Shown: positions 29,398 to 40,090 of the stretch, in pieces | How the letters are laid out: every line of letters begins with the position of its first letter | How positions within the stretch are numbered: the first letter of the stretch is position 1 | DNA from: Vibrio metoecus | GTDB taxonomy: Bacteria > Pseudomonadota > Gammaproteobacteria > Enterobacterales > Vibrionaceae | Assembly (NCBI RefSeq): GCF_000696385.1 | Contig: NZ_JJMN01000046.1 | Coordinates: 62,001-126,000, forward strand | Length of the DNA stretch: 64,000 bases | Direction of reading: 5' to 3' | Made by a program: the position numbers and the translations under genes | The notes under the pieces: model-generated | Seen by the model: the letters and a program-made list of their open reading frames with translations, nothing else | Told to the model about the DNA's origin: nothing | The model's database searches: none

Positions 29398-30325
29398 GAC
29401 GTTGCCCTCGCAAAATAAGAACAATAAATACTGAACCGCCCAAGATGCTGATGATCATTGAAATGGGCACTTCATACGGGAAGATGATCACCCGCCCGAC
29501 CAAATCACACACCAAGACAAACAACGCGCCAAATATTGCAGTGCGCGGAATGTTCTTGCGCAAATTATCGCCATAATACTGACTGACCAGATTTGGCACG
29601 ATTAACCCTAAAAAAGGCAGCTGACCCACAATCATCACCACCGTCGCCGACATCATCGACACCAATGCCACGCCGATGACCATTACTTGGTGATATTTCA
29701 GGCCAAGGTTGGTTGCAAAATCTTTCCCCATCCCCACCGCTGAAATCCGCGCCGCATACAGGTAGCTGAAGATTGCCACTGGAATCGCCAGATAGAGCAG
29801 CTCAAAATCGCCTTTAAGCAAATTGGCAAAATTTGCCACCGCCCAACCGGAAAGGTTTTGGATTGCATCGTATTTATAAGCGATAAACGTCGCGAGAGAA
29901 TCAATCACATTGCCAAAAATGATGCCAATTAACGGCACAAAAATGACGTTTTTAAACTGAATACGTTGGATAAAAAAGACAAACACTAAGGTGCCCAACA
30001 TAGCGACACCAAAAATCAGCCATAAGTTTTCACCATGACCAAACAGCACAAGGCTCAGCACATAGCCGAGCATGGCACACTCCACCGTTCCCGAGGTGGA
30101 AGGAGCTGCAAATCGGTTTTGGCTCACCTGCTGCATGATCAAACCCGCAATACTTAACCCCGCACCAGAGAGAAGAATGGCCAATAATCTTGGTACTCGA
30201 CTGGTCAGCAGCAACTGCCATGCGCCAGCATCACCTTGAATCAAACCGGCGAGCGGTAAATGCCCCACGCCAACAAACAGTGAACAAAAACTCATCACGC
30301 CTAAAACAAGCAATAACTTTTTCAA
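29387..30325 (-). CDS. vctD: Siderophore ABC importer permease
   Basis: A FecCD-family permease, 312 residues from TTG 30325, which has AGG six bases upstream. An ATG at 30373 would add 16 residues, but it lies against the base of a strong hairpin (30349-30368) that contains the Shine-Dalgarno-like GGAGG, so TTG is favoured. Multi-span, with the conserved GLIVPNLVSQYYGDNLR coupling region. Second gene of vctPDGC. Confidence 0.85.
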   Translation of the reverse strand: MKKLLLVLGVMSFCSLFVGVGHLPLAGLIQGDAGAWQLLLTSRVPRLLAILLSGAGLSIAGLIMQQVSQNRFAAPSTSGTVECAMLGYVLSLVLFGHGENLWLIFGVAMLGTLVFVFFIQRIQFKNVIFVPLIGIIFGNVIDSLATFIAYKYDAIQNLSGWAVANFANLLKGDFELLYLAIPVAIFSYLYAARISAVGMGKDFATNLGLKYHQVMVIGVALVSMMSATVVMIVGQLPFLGLIVPNLVSQYYGDNLRKNIPRTAIFGALFVLVCDLVGRVIIFPYEVPISMIISILGGSVFIVLILRGQRHAG

Positions 30326-30348
30326 AGCTAACCTCAGCTTGTCAGCCA

Positions 30349-30368
30349 GAGGAGGGTTGCCCCTCCTC
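30349..30368 (-). other. GCAA-capped hairpin between vctP and vctD
   Basis: Perfect 8-bp stem: on the minus strand GAGGAGGG, loop GCAA, CCCTCCTC. The GNRA loop makes it very stable. It has no T tract. It lies 8 bp after the vctP stop, as expected for a structure that protects binding-protein mRNA from 3' decay and raises the VctP to permease ratio. Confidence 0.75.
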
Positions 30369-30376
30369 CGCATCTA

Positions 30377-31288
30377 CTACTGCATACCTACCGATGTTTT
30401 CATATCGGCAACCATTTGCTCTGTGGCTTTTACCCCAGAAATTGCGATGTACCAAGCATTCACATCGAGGTAAGCAATATGGCCGTTTTTGTATGCCGTG
30501 GTGGCTTTAACCAGATCATTTTCAAAGGTTTGGCGAATATTCGACTCGGCTTTGCTCACGACTTTATCGCGGTCAACCACCAACAAGGTTTTGGGGTTAT
30601 GTTCACGAATATACTCAAACGAGATCAGATCACCGTGGCCGCTCTCTTTGCTCACTGGCACAGTCTCGCTAAAGCCAAAATCTTTATAAACGGAGGAAAA
30701 ACGCGAATTCGCGCCAAATGTGGTCAGGTTACCACCAGAGCTCATCACCAACATCGCATCACTTTTATGTTGTTGGTTGTATTGCATGATGGATTTAAAT
30801 TGCGCGTCAACTTGCTCAATTTTGGCTTCGACCGCAGGTTCAATCGCAAACACTTTACCTAAGTTGCGCCACTGTTGTTGGGTACTCTGCCAGTAACCTT
30901 GATCAGCTTCTGCCGCAAACACGATGGTCGGTGCAATCTTCGACAATTCGTCGTAGCTTTTCGCCGCACGCGGGCCAATCACAATCAAATCCGGCTTTTG
31001 GGTATAAATCGTTTCAAAGTCAGGCTCAAATAGGGAGCCTGCACTTGGGTACTGCTCACTCTTGTATTTGGCCAAATAGTCAGGAGAGCCATCAAACTTA
31101 GAGACGGCCACTGGCTCAATACCAAAGCTATCTAACGCATCCAGCGCACCCACGCCAATCACAACCACTCGCTGTGGTTTTTGTTCTAACGTGGTTTTAC
31201 CCAAGCGATGTTCAATCGTAACGGTCTCTGCTTGTACAGCAAATGAAGCCAACAATCCTAAAGTAGTCCAATGAAGAAGAGGTTTCAT
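30377..31288 (-). CDS. vctP: Periplasmic ferric-siderophore binding protein
   Basis: A 303-residue FepB/FatB-type protein. Signal peptide LLHWTTLGLLASFAVQAE, then the two-lobed fold with RVVVIGVGALDALDSFGIEP and KPDLIVIGPRA. I start at ATG 31288, preceded by GGAAGGAACGT; the open frame to 31459 crosses the Fur box. It delivers vibriobactin/enterobactin-type iron complexes to VctDGC. Confidence 0.93.
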   Translation of the reverse strand: MKPLLHWTTLGLLASFAVQAETVTIEHRLGKTTLEQKPQRVVVIGVGALDALDSFGIEPVAVSKFDGSPDYLAKYKSEQYPSAGSLFEPDFETIYTQKPDLIVIGPRAAKSYDELSKIAPTIVFAAEADQGYWQSTQQQWRNLGKVFAIEPAVEAKIEQVDAQFKSIMQYNQQHKSDAMLVMSSGGNLTTFGANSRFSSVYKDFGFSETVPVSKESGHGDLISFEYIREHNPKTLLVVDRDKVVSKAESNIRQTFENDLVKATTAYKNGHIAYLDVNAWYIAISGVKATEQMVADMKTSVGMQ

Positions 31289-31332
31289 ACGTTCCTTCCG
31301 ACGGTAGTTGAGATGGCAAAGTAAATTGTTTT

Positions 31333-31351
31333 GATAGTCATTCTCATTAAG
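31333..31351 (-). promoter_or_regulatory. Candidate Fur box of vctPDGC
   Basis: GATAGTCATTCTCATTAAG matches much of the Fur consensus. It lies 45 bp before the vctP start codon and should give iron repression. Confidence 0.75.
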
Positions 31352-31430
31352 AGAGTGCGTACTATAATCAAAACTGACTTCGCAATGCAACTGTGTGAGG
31401 GAAGATATCGTGTCATGATGTAAAAACAAC

Positions 31431-31465
31431 AAACCCTTGCTAATTCCTATCAATAGCAAGGGTTT
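31431..31465 (-). terminator. Terminator of the glutamine amidotransferase gene
   Basis: 12-bp arms AAACCCTTGCTA and TAGCAAGGGTTT; on the minus strand GTTGTTTTT follows. 27 bp past the stop. Confidence 0.8.
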
Positions 31466-31491
31466 GCAATATTAATACGATGAATTTCTGC

Positions 31492-32250
31492 TTAAATCGT
31501 ATACGGTTGACATTCCGCGCCGAGCACATGGGTGATGGTTTGTGGCTCAACAAGCAACCAGTTGGGGCAACCATCCAACGGTTCTGAGGCTAAAATAATC
31601 CCATCTTGCCAAGGTTTACGGTAAACCGTAGGAGGCTGACCATCACTACTGTAACGGACTAGCCAAAACTGCTGCCCATCAGAAATACAGATAGAGGCTT
31701 TAAACGGTAGCAGCACACTTTTAGTTTGCATCAATACTTCGATCTCACTAATCGTTTGGCGAATCGCCGCCACCGGATCTCGCTCCAAACCGTTTTTCAG
31801 CATCAGCAGAAAAATCAATTCACTGTCTGTCGTACCTGTCCGTCGAATATAAAGATGCTCAGGCAGTGAACGCTCCAGCTCGTATTTCACGGCACAATAA
31901 TCACCAATTTGACCATTGTGTAAAAACATCCAGTGGTTGTAGATGAAAGGATGGCAATTCGAACGCGACACTTGCGTGCCAGTAGAGGAGCGAACATGAG
32001 CCATAAAACGGTGTGAACGAATGTGGTGAGCTAACGAGCGTAGATTTTCATCTCCCCACGCAGGCAATACTTCATGAAAACGTCCGGGCGTACTGCGCTC
32101 AGTATACCAACCCAATCCAAAGCCATCCGCGTTGACTCGTGTGACCGCCTTACGGGCTTCTAAACTTTGATGAACTAACGAATGCTCAGGTTGATAAACC
32201 AACTGTTCTAGATAGATGGGGCTTCCTTGATAAGCCAACCAGCGACACAT
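31492..32250 (-). CDS. Class II glutamine amidotransferase (YafJ-like)
   Basis: A 252-residue Ntn-hydrolase. I start at 32250 because MCRWLAYQG places the catalytic Cys at residue 2, which the family needs exposed after Met removal; the frame to 32379 is an extension. NCHPFIYNHWMFLHNGQIGD and GTTDSELIFLL supply glutamine-binding residues. Members of this family free-stand without a synthase domain; the acceptor is unknown. Confidence 0.88.
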   Translation of the reverse strand: MCRWLAYQGSPIYLEQLVYQPEHSLVHQSLEARKAVTRVNADGFGLGWYTERSTPGRFHEVLPAWGDENLRSLAHHIRSHRFMAHVRSSTGTQVSRSNCHPFIYNHWMFLHNGQIGDYCAVKYELERSLPEHLYIRRTGTTDSELIFLLMLKNGLERDPVAAIRQTISEIEVLMQTKSVLLPFKASICISDGQQFWLVRYSSDGQPPTVYRKPWQDGIILASEPLDGCPNWLLVEPQTITHVLGAECQPYTI

Positions 32251-32888
32251 AAACCACGTCCTGTAAAAAAGTATTTCTGATTTCAATAAAGCATGTTTAG
32301 TTACGGGGTGCAATACGGGCTGAAAAATATAACGGATTTCGAACCAAGGCTTGTGGTGTAAGGCTTTCACGCTCACCATTTTGGGGCAATACTCTCCTTA
32401 TATTAAGCTTTAAACTCGGCTTTTCGCCCCTCTCCTTCCCCTACGCCCTCCTCCAACCAACCGATCGGCAGCCAATCCTTATTGAAGTGTCTCTATCTCT
32501 ATTTCAGGGCTCTCCCAAAGAGATCTCATCAAAAAGAAATAAATGAAGCAAGATCAAATTATTTATCTTTCTTTAAGAATGAATCCTTTCGTTATTTTTA
32601 GCATATTTCAATAAGGTTTTTATTTTCTTTTGAAATCGACGTATCGGTTTTTACTCGATTTATGTAACACAAGTAACTCTTTCCATATTTCATATCGACA
32701 TCAATATCATTTATTCATGTAATAATAACGAATATTTAACTGTTTTATTTATAATTAATACTCACGTAGTTTCGTTTACTAAATTTGTTGTAAATGTGAC
32801 CTTATTTCAAACGCCGAATAATTCACACTTGCTATCAATTCCCCTCAATCATAAATTGTTACAAATACTTTACATATGGATATGTTGT
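32251..32888. other. Long AT-rich intergenic region upstream of the prtV pair
   Basis: 638 bp with no convincing coding frame. The part from 32530 on is very AT rich with T and A tracts, as seen at silenced or multiply regulated virulence promoters. I cannot define operators. Confidence 0.5.
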
Positions 32889-33172
32889 ATGCGCTTTCTA
32901 TTGGGATTAGGGATTATCTGCCATTCTGGGTTATTACTTGCGAGTGCACCGCCTAACGATGAAAGGCTGATCGAATCCTTGATTGAACAAGGGGTTATCT
33001 GCCAAGGCTTATCTTACGAACAGCAACAAAAAGCCTTATCGATATACTTACAAAAAAAGTCGGGAAAAGAAAAATACCAACAGAATCACTGCCAAATACA
33101 GCACCAGAAACCTCGTCACCTGAACCGACGGGTGAATTAAAACCAAACTGTATTAATCCAGATTCTCAATAG
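32889..33172 (+). CDS. Small secreted protein resembling the PrtV propeptide, frameshifted as sequenced
   Basis: ATG 32889 begins a signal peptide (MRFLLGLGIICHSGLLLASA). Mature residues NDERLIESLIEQGVICQG and KALSIYLQK align without gaps with PrtV N-terminal residues NEDKLIEMLVRTGQIAAD and IALEHYLDDK: I count 13 identities in 36. The frame as read stops at 33140, but another frame carries a Ser/Pro/Thr-rich tail (TESLPNTAPETSSPEPTGEL, ending in a Cys-containing NCINPDSQ) to TAG 33170. Two extra A residues in the A-runs at 33051-33074 explain this and give 93 residues. No protease domain follows. It sits 78 bp before prtV on the same strand. A free propeptide could inhibit or help fold PrtV; this is inference. 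Confidence 0.62.
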
Positions 33173-33250
33173 TCATCACCCTATCTGGTTAACTGAGCCG
33201 TTTCAGTTAGCTTTGTCATACCTTAAATAAGGAAATATTAAGGAAATAAA

Positions 33251-36013
33251 ATGAAAACAATCAGAAAAACGCTATTAGCGACCGCGGTAGCGACTTTTTT
33301 TAGCAGTGGCTTATATGCTCAAACTCCCGTTGATTTAGGCGTGGTGAATGAGGATAAATTAATTGAGATGTTAGTGCGTACTGGGCAAATTGCTGCCGAC
33401 GCGTCTGACAGTGATAAACGCATTGCACTTGAGCATTATTTGGATGACAAAATTCGCTCTGGTTTTAAAGGCGATGCGCAATTTGGCAAAAAAGCGTTGG
33501 AGCAGCGTGCGAAAATCCTTAAAGTCATTGATAAGCAAAAAGGCTCACATAAAGCGCGAGTATTTGCACTGGATGTCGGTGCCAAACGCACGGATAAGGT
33601 GTTGGCTTTATTGATTGACTTCCCTGATCTCCCTTGGGATGACAACCGTCTGACCAAAGACCACACAGAAATGCTTTACGATCGTTATGAGGCTTCCCAC
33701 TACCAAGATTTGCTGTTTTCCGATAAAGGCTACACCGGACCGAATGGGGAAAACTTTATCTCGATGCGCCAATACTACGAGAGTGAATCAGGCAATACAT
33801 ACAGTGTTGCAGGCCAAGCTGCCGGTTGGTATCGCGCCTCAAAAAATGCCGCGTATTACGGTGGTAACTCACCGACCACCAACAATGATTTACATGCTCA
33901 AGAGTTAGTGCGTGAAGCGCTCGATCAATTGGCTCGCGACCCGAACATTAATCTTGCTGACTACGATATCGAAGATCGCTACGACTACAATGGCAATGGC
34001 AACTTCCGTGAGCCCGATGGCGTGATTGACCATTTGATGGTTTTCCATGCTTCTGTGGGAGAAGAAGCCGGCGGTGGCGTGTTAGGGGCGGATGCCATTT
34101 GGTCACACCGCTTTAACCTTGGCCGTTACCACGTACTCGAAGGCACCAAGAGCAATGTTCCTGGACGCTTTAATGGCCAATTTGCGGCATTTGACTACAC
34201 GATTCAGCCCATTGATGCCGCTGCAGGCGTTTGTGCTCACGAATACGGTCACGATCTAGGCTTACCCGATGAATATGACACCCAATACACAGGAGCCGGT
34301 GAACCGGTCTCGTATTGGTCTATCATGTCGTCTGGTAGCTGGGCAGGTAAAATTGGTGGAACACAGCCCACCGCGTTCAGCTCTTGGTCAAAACAATTTT
34401 TACAAAATGCCATCGGTGGCCGCTGGATCAACCATGAACAGTTGGCGATCAATGAATTGGAAAAAAATCCTCGCGTCGTCACACTATTCCAAACCACCGA
34501 CAATTCACGCCCCAACATGGTGAAAGTCACTTTACCGATGAAACGCGTGGACGGCATTAAGCCGGCGGAAGGCGAGTTTTCTTTCTACTCAAACCGTGGC
34601 GATGATTTGAAAAACCGCATGAGTCGATCACTGCTCATTCCAGCGGGTAGCCATACCACTCTGAGTTTTAAAGCTTGGTTCCAAATTGAAAAAGATTATG
34701 ACTTTGCTCGTGTGCTGATCAACGGCCAACCGATCGCAGGCAGTATCACCACGATGGATGACCCATACAATACCGGCCTAGTCCCAGCGATTTCTGGTGA
34801 TTCTTCTGGCTGGGTAGATGCACAGTTTGATCTTTCTGCTTGGGCAGGACAAAGCGTTGAACTGGCGTTTGATTATGTCACCGATGGTGGTTTGGCGATG
34901 GAAGGCTTGTACATCGATGACCTACGCCTGACAGTCGATGGCACGGAGAGTGTACTGGACAACGCCGAGGGTGATTCCAGTTTTGCTTTCAATGGCTTTA
35001 CCAAAAATGGCGGCTTCCACGAAGCTAATCATTACTACTTGCTGCAATGGCGTAGCCACAATGACGTTGACCAAGGCTTAGCCAATTTGAAACGCTTCGG
35101 GCAACTGATGTCATTCGAACCCGGCTTGCTGGTGTGGTATGTGGACGAATCTTATGCGGATAACTGGGTGGGCAAACATCCTGGTGAAGGCTGGCTAGGC
35201 GTTGTCGATGCGGATCAAAATGCCTTGATCTGGTCAAAAACGGGCGAAGTGGCACAAACGCGTTTCCAAGTGCGTGATGCAACCTTCTCACTGTTTGATC
35301 AAGCGCCGCTCAAACTGGTCACGGCCGATGGCAATACGCTGGAAGATATGAACTTAACTGCAAATGCCTCGTTCTCGGACGATCAAGATTACAGCTCACC
35401 GCAAGCACCAGATTCTGGGCGCAAAGTGATGCCATTTGGTCTGAAAAATCGATTTGCTCTCACAAAAGCAAAGAAAAATGAGTATGGTGTTGTTCGTTTG
35501 TCCAAAGTCAGTACAGCAAACATCGCACCGGTGGCGCGATTTGAACTGAACGTAGAAGGCTTGAATGTCACCACGCAAAACACCAGCAGCGATAGTGATG
35601 GTTCCATCGTGAGCTATTTGTGGGATTTTGGTAACGGTCAAACCAGTACCGAAGCCGCTCCAACTTGGTCTTATACCAACGCGGGCAGTTACTCTGTCAC
35701 CTTAACAGTGACGGATGACAAAGGTGATAGCGATACTCATCAACAAATCATCAAAGTGGAAAAACCAAACGCTTTACCAGAGGCGAATGCTCACTACATT
35801 CACCTTGGTCGCTGGGTCACGATGTGGTCAACCAGCACTGACAGTGATGGCCGCATTGTCGACACGGAAATTGGACGCTGCCGAATGGAAAAATTAAAGC
35901 GTGGCCGTATGTTTACTGCCATTTTCCCAAGCTACGGCCAGCATGATGTGCAGCTAAAAGTAATGGATGATCGCGGCGCTGTGACCATCAAAACCATTAA
36001 AGTTAAGTTGTAA
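33251..36013 (+). CDS. prtV: Secreted M6 metalloprotease PrtV
   Basis: 920 residues. Signal peptide (LLATAVATFFSSGLYA), N-terminal propeptide to about 105, then the M6 catalytic domain with zinc motif HEYGHDLGLPDEYD (His330, Glu331, His334). A middle beta domain follows, then two PKD domains (from about 760 and 845). PrtV is a secreted virulence protease that degrades host matrix and plasma proteins and needs propeptide and PKD processing. In PKD 2 residues IGRCRMEKL replace what should read WTLPNGKI. Removing three bases at 35868-35897 restores that text and gives 919 residues, so the local sequence is suspect though the frame is kept. Confidence 0.93.
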   Translation: MKTIRKTLLATAVATFFSSGLYAQTPVDLGVVNEDKLIEMLVRTGQIAADASDSDKRIALEHYLDDKIRSGFKGDAQFGKKALEQRAKILKVIDKQKGSHKARVFALDVGAKRTDKVLALLIDFPDLPWDDNRLTKDHTEMLYDRYEASHYQDLLFSDKGYTGPNGENFISMRQYYESESGNTYSVAGQAAGWYRASKNAAYYGGNSPTTNNDLHAQELVREALDQLARDPNINLADYDIEDRYDYNGNGNFREPDGVIDHLMVFHASVGEEAGGGVLGADAIWSHRFNLGRYHVLEGTKSNVPGRFNGQFAAFDYTIQPIDAAAGVCAHEYGHDLGLPDEYDTQYTGAGEPVSYWSIMSSGSWAGKIGGTQPTAFSSWSKQFLQNAIGGRWINHEQLAINELEKNPRVVTLFQTTDNSRPNMVKVTLPMKRVDGIKPAEGEFSFYSNRGDDLKNRMSRSLLIPAGSHTTLSFKAWFQIEKDYDFARVLINGQPIAGSITTMDDPYNTGLVPAISGDSSGWVDAQFDLSAWAGQSVELAFDYVTDGGLAMEGLYIDDLRLTVDGTESVLDNAEGDSSFAFNGFTKNGGFHEANHYYLLQWRSHNDVDQGLANLKRFGQLMSFEPGLLVWYVDESYADNWVGKHPGEGWLGVVDADQNALIWSKTGEVAQTRFQVRDATFSLFDQAPLKLVTADGNTLEDMNLTANASFSDDQDYSSPQAPDSGRKVMPFGLKNRFALTKAKKNEYGVVRLSKVSTANIAPVARFELNVEGLNVTTQNTSSDSDGSIVSYLWDFGNGQTSTEAAPTWSYTNAGSYSVTLTVTDDKGDSDTHQQIIKVEKPNALPEANAHYIHLGRWVTMWSTSTDSDGRIVDTEIGRCRMEKLKRGRMFTAIFPSYGQHDVQLKVMDDRGAVTIKTIKVKL

Positions 36014-36036
36014 TTTCCCTTCTCTACCATGGATTT

Positions 36037-36061
36037 GGGCACCTTCGGGTGCCCCTTTTTT
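36037..36061. terminator. Terminator of prtV
   Basis: GGGCACC, loop TTCG, GGTGCCC, then CTTTTTTT. A textbook UUCG-capped terminator between prtV and the convergent lipase foldase gene. Confidence 0.93.
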
Positions 36062-36087
36062 TGAGGCTCATACCGATGCGAAAAACC

Positions 36088-36942
36088 TCATTCCCCGCTA
36101 TCTTTCAGCCGTTCTAACGCATCAATACGCCGCCACTGCTCAGGCGCAAAGCGCTGCTCTCGTAACTGCTGAATTTGGGTGTTCTGCTCGTGAGAAGAAA
36201 GATCTGCTCGCGCTAAAATAACCGCCCGCTGCTGATAATATTGCTCAAATTGCTGTGTAAAATCATCTCGGGTCTCATCCAGTGTCGCTAAGCGTTGCGC
36301 GGCTTGTTCACCCACCAAGCTGACACGAGTCAAGTAGCGTTGTTGGGAATCCCCTTGCTCGGCTTCCATCAACTGAGGCAGTAATTGCGCTCTCCCTTCG
36401 CTGCGCTGAATAAAATCCGGTTGCTCACTCAATACCTCCTGCCAAACCTTATCGGCCAGTTCTCCTTGACCATATTGCTCATGGATCAATCGCTTTTGAA
36501 TCGCGAGTTCACGCAGCTGATTTTCTTCAGCAAATAACGCTCGTTGCTCAACAGTAAAATACTGCGCTTGAAGCTCCAATAAGGCTTGATGTAACTGCCA
36601 CCATGCTTGTCCAGTTAGCCCTCCATCAACATCGGGAAATCTCAACTCCGCCACGGCAGCTTTGTAATCGACATACCGAGCAAACACATCGCCATCCAGC
36701 AACAAACCTTGTGTTTGCTGCTCATACTCTTGTACCTGCTGCTTAATGGCAGGTAGTGAAGATTCCCCCATGCCAGAGAGAAAAAATTCTAAGAGATCTC
36801 GTGGGCTGGATTGATCGGGCTGAATGTCTTCCTGCGACAATGTACCCAGTGCTGGCGTTAGCGTACTGCCTGATAACCCAAAGATCGCACAGAGCGCGCC
36901 AAGGGTAACTAATGCTCCTACACTCCATACGATCTTCTTCAT
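36088..36942 (-). CDS. lifO: Lipase-specific foldase (lipase chaperone)
   Basis: A 284-residue steric chaperone. N-terminal membrane anchor (IVWSVGALVTLGALCAIFGL), then a largely helical periplasmic domain; FARYVDYKAAV contains the R-x-x-F/Y-type motif of Lif proteins. It folds LipA before type II secretion. Second ATG (36942) chosen for AGGAG spacing; 36945 is the alternative. 9 bp after the lipase stop, same operon. Confidence 0.88.
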   Translation of the reverse strand: MKKIVWSVGALVTLGALCAIFGLSGSTLTPALGTLSQEDIQPDQSSPRDLLEFFLSGMGESSLPAIKQQVQEYEQQTQGLLLDGDVFARYVDYKAAVAELRFPDVDGGLTGQAWWQLHQALLELQAQYFTVEQRALFAEENQLRELAIQKRLIHEQYGQGELADKVWQEVLSEQPDFIQRSEGRAQLLPQLMEAEQGDSQQRYLTRVSLVGEQAAQRLATLDETRDDFTQQFEQYYQQRAVILARADLSSHEQNTQIQQLREQRFAPEQWRRIDALERLKDSGE

Positions 36943-36951
36943 CATCTGCTC

Positions 36952-37971
<1,020 letters not shown>

Positions 37972-38100
37972 TCATGAGCAAGAGATCCGACCTCTTGCTG
38001 TGGTTTAGGCTAGAAGAGAAGTGAACGAATACCGAATGACAAAAGTTCAAAATGTGAACAAGACGAGCAAATTAATAACAATTAATTAACAACAAAAAGA

Positions 38101-38124
38101 CAGCCCCAACGTAGGTTGAGGCTG
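38101..38124 (-). terminator. Terminator of hlyB
   Basis: CAGCCCCAAC/GGTTGAGGCTG arms with one mismatch, followed on the minus strand by TCTTTTTG. It separates hlyB from lipA. Confidence 0.8.
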
Positions 38125-38171
38125 AAATGAATCGAGTTCACTCTTTATTGACAGAGACAAAAGAATAAGGC

Positions 38172-39818
38172 TTACAACTCAAAGCCTCCAACCAATTTAT
38201 CCAACTGCGAAGAGAGACGTTGCAAGTTTGTACTGGCACGGCTTAGCTCATCGGCCACGTGTGAGGTCTCCATCGTCAGTTGGTTAATGTCTTCAACATT
38301 GCGATTAATGTCTTCCACCACGGTCGACTGCTCTTCGGTCGCCGTTGCTACTTGAATATTCTGATCATTAATTTGATCAATCTGGCGATTAATTTCGGTT
38401 AAAGACTGGTTCGCTTTGGCCGAAAACTCCACTACGATGTCGCTTTGTGAACGGCCTTTTTCCATCGCTTCTACAGCACGATTCGATTCACTCTGTAAAC
38501 GATTAATCACTTGTTGAATTTCCTCCGTCGACGCTGCAGAGCGGCTTGCCAGAGTACGAACCTCATCGGCCACCACCGCAAAACCACGGCCTTGCTCACC
38601 AGCACGCGCCGCTTCAATTGCCGCGTTCAGAGCCAGCAAGTTGGTTTGTTCAGAAATACTGCGAATGGTATCAAGGGTTGAACTGATGCCATTGATCTGC
38701 GTGGCAAGAGACGTCACCACTTGAGTCGCATTGTCTAACTCAGTAGCCAGTGTTTGAATACGAGTTTGTACCTCACCCACCACTTTTTTACCTTCGCCAG
38801 AATGCTGTGTTGCTTGTTTCGCCACATCCGCAGCCATCGCCGCGTTAGAGGCAATTTCCGATACCGTAGCGCCTAGCTCATGAATCGCCGTCGCCACCTG
38901 TACGGTTCTGTCACGCTGTGATGCACAGTTAGTCTGTGTGGTATGTGCACGTTGTGAAACACTTGACGCCATAGAGGCCAGCTCTTTGGAGTTTTCTGCC
39001 ACTTCTTCAATCGAGTGATGTACTTTATCAATGAACGCATTGAAGCTTTTACCGATATCACACAGTTCATCGTTACCATCCAACTCCAATCGAGTACGCA
39101 GTGAAAGATTCGCTGCCGCAGAACTCATACGATCTTTCAGGTAAGCCACTCGGCTACGTAAGTTCGTTATGATGACCAGTGAAGTGATGAATGAAATGAT
39201 CAAGCCTGCTGCAATGATCACCATTTGCTTGGTGCGTCCTGCTTCGAAACTTTCCACACTGGCATGGTTTTGCTGCTCCGCTTGCTGCAAAAGCGTATCG
39301 AGGATCTGGTTGGCTTGTTTACGCATTTCACCGTAGGTCGGTGCGTATTTATCGCGGTAAATGTTTTGTGCGGTGGTCATATCATTATTAGCAAAAGCTT
39401 GCAGCATAGGCTCTAGCTCTTCACGTACCATCTGCTCAAAGCGAGCTTGAAGTTTACGTGCCTGCTCTTTGAGTTCTGGATTCACTTGCGAATCCACCGC
39501 CAATTGCATCGCCTGACGCATTTCAGGAATGTCTTCGGTGCGCGCTTCTTCAACGCGTTTGAGTACCCCTTTTGCGTCTTTGAGCGCCGTTTCTTGCAGT
39601 AGCATCATATCAATACCAACACGCATCCGCGGAATGCGCGAGGTTGCCTCCGCCATTGCACGCATGGGGGCTGCAGTATTGGCATACAAACTATTGGACT
39701 GTGCCTGCATCACTGACATGGTATTTAAGCTAGTGAAAGCCACAAACAGCAGTGCTATCGCGGGGATAGCGACGGCGATAGCCAACATCCATTTAAGGGA
39801 AAATTTATTGATGATCAT
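38172..39818 (-). CDS. hlyB: Methyl-accepting chemotaxis protein HlyB
   Basis: 548 residues. Membrane helix 1 at about 10-30, a four-helix periplasmic sensor to about 190, membrane helix 2, HAMP near 215-270, then the signalling hairpin with the conserved tip [20 protein letters not shown] and [15 protein letters not shown]. The name comes from its place beside hlyA, and it was once thought to export HlyA, but the sequence is that of a chemoreceptor. Ligand unknown. Confidence 0.93.
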   Translation of the reverse strand: MIINKFSLKWMLAIAVAIPAIALLFVAFTSLNTMSVMQAQSNSLYANTAAPMRAMAEATSRIPRMRVGIDMMLLQETALKDAKGVLKRVEEARTEDIPEMRQAMQLAVDSQVNPELKEQARKLQARFEQMVREELEPMLQAFANNDMTTAQNIYRDKYAPTYGEMRKQANQILDTLLQQAEQQNHASVESFEAGRTKQMVIIAAGLIISFITSLVIITNLRSRVAYLKDRMSSAAANLSLRTRLELDGNDELCDIGKSFNAFIDKVHHSIEEVAENSKELASMASSVSQRAHTTQTNCASQRDRTVQVATAIHELGATVSEIASNAAMAADVAKQATQHSGEGKKVVGEVQTRIQTLATELDNATQVVTSLATQINGISSTLDTIRSISEQTNLLALNAAIEAARAGEQGRGFAVVADEVRTLASRSAASTEEIQQVINRLQSESNRAVEAMEKGRSQSDIVVEFSAKANQSLTEINRQIDQINDQNIQVATATEEQSTVVEDINRNVEDINQLTMETSHVADELSRASTNLQRLSSQLDKLVGGFEL

Positions 39819-40056
39819 GTCTCGTACCTATCGTTCAGAAAAAAAGTCTGCTGCCCTATAAGGGTTGTAGGGATGTCAGCAAACGGGGCTTGCGCTGTCT
39901 CGCGCTTAGTATTGTGATTACGTACTTTTACCCTAATGTGAAAGGGAACGCTGTACACCTAAATCCGTTCAGCATTTGAAGTAGTATGGCAAAATTATTC
40001 TGTTTCTGAATGGTTAAGTCGATAAATGAAGTCATAAAAAGCATTAACAACATAAA

Positions 40057-40078
40057 ATGCCCTGAAATATCAGGGCAT
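40057..40078 (-). terminator. Terminator of hlyA
   Basis: ATGCCCTGA and TCAGGGCAT arms; on the minus strand TTTTATG follows. It separates hlyA from hlyB, so the two are not simply one operon. Confidence 0.82.
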
Positions 40079-40090
40079 CCTTCCGTCTTG

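Noticed and set aside
38172..39818. HlyB as a type I toxin exporter
   Set aside because: There are no ABC ATPase motifs; the HAMP and chemoreceptor tip are clear. The shared name with E. coli HlyB is coincidental.
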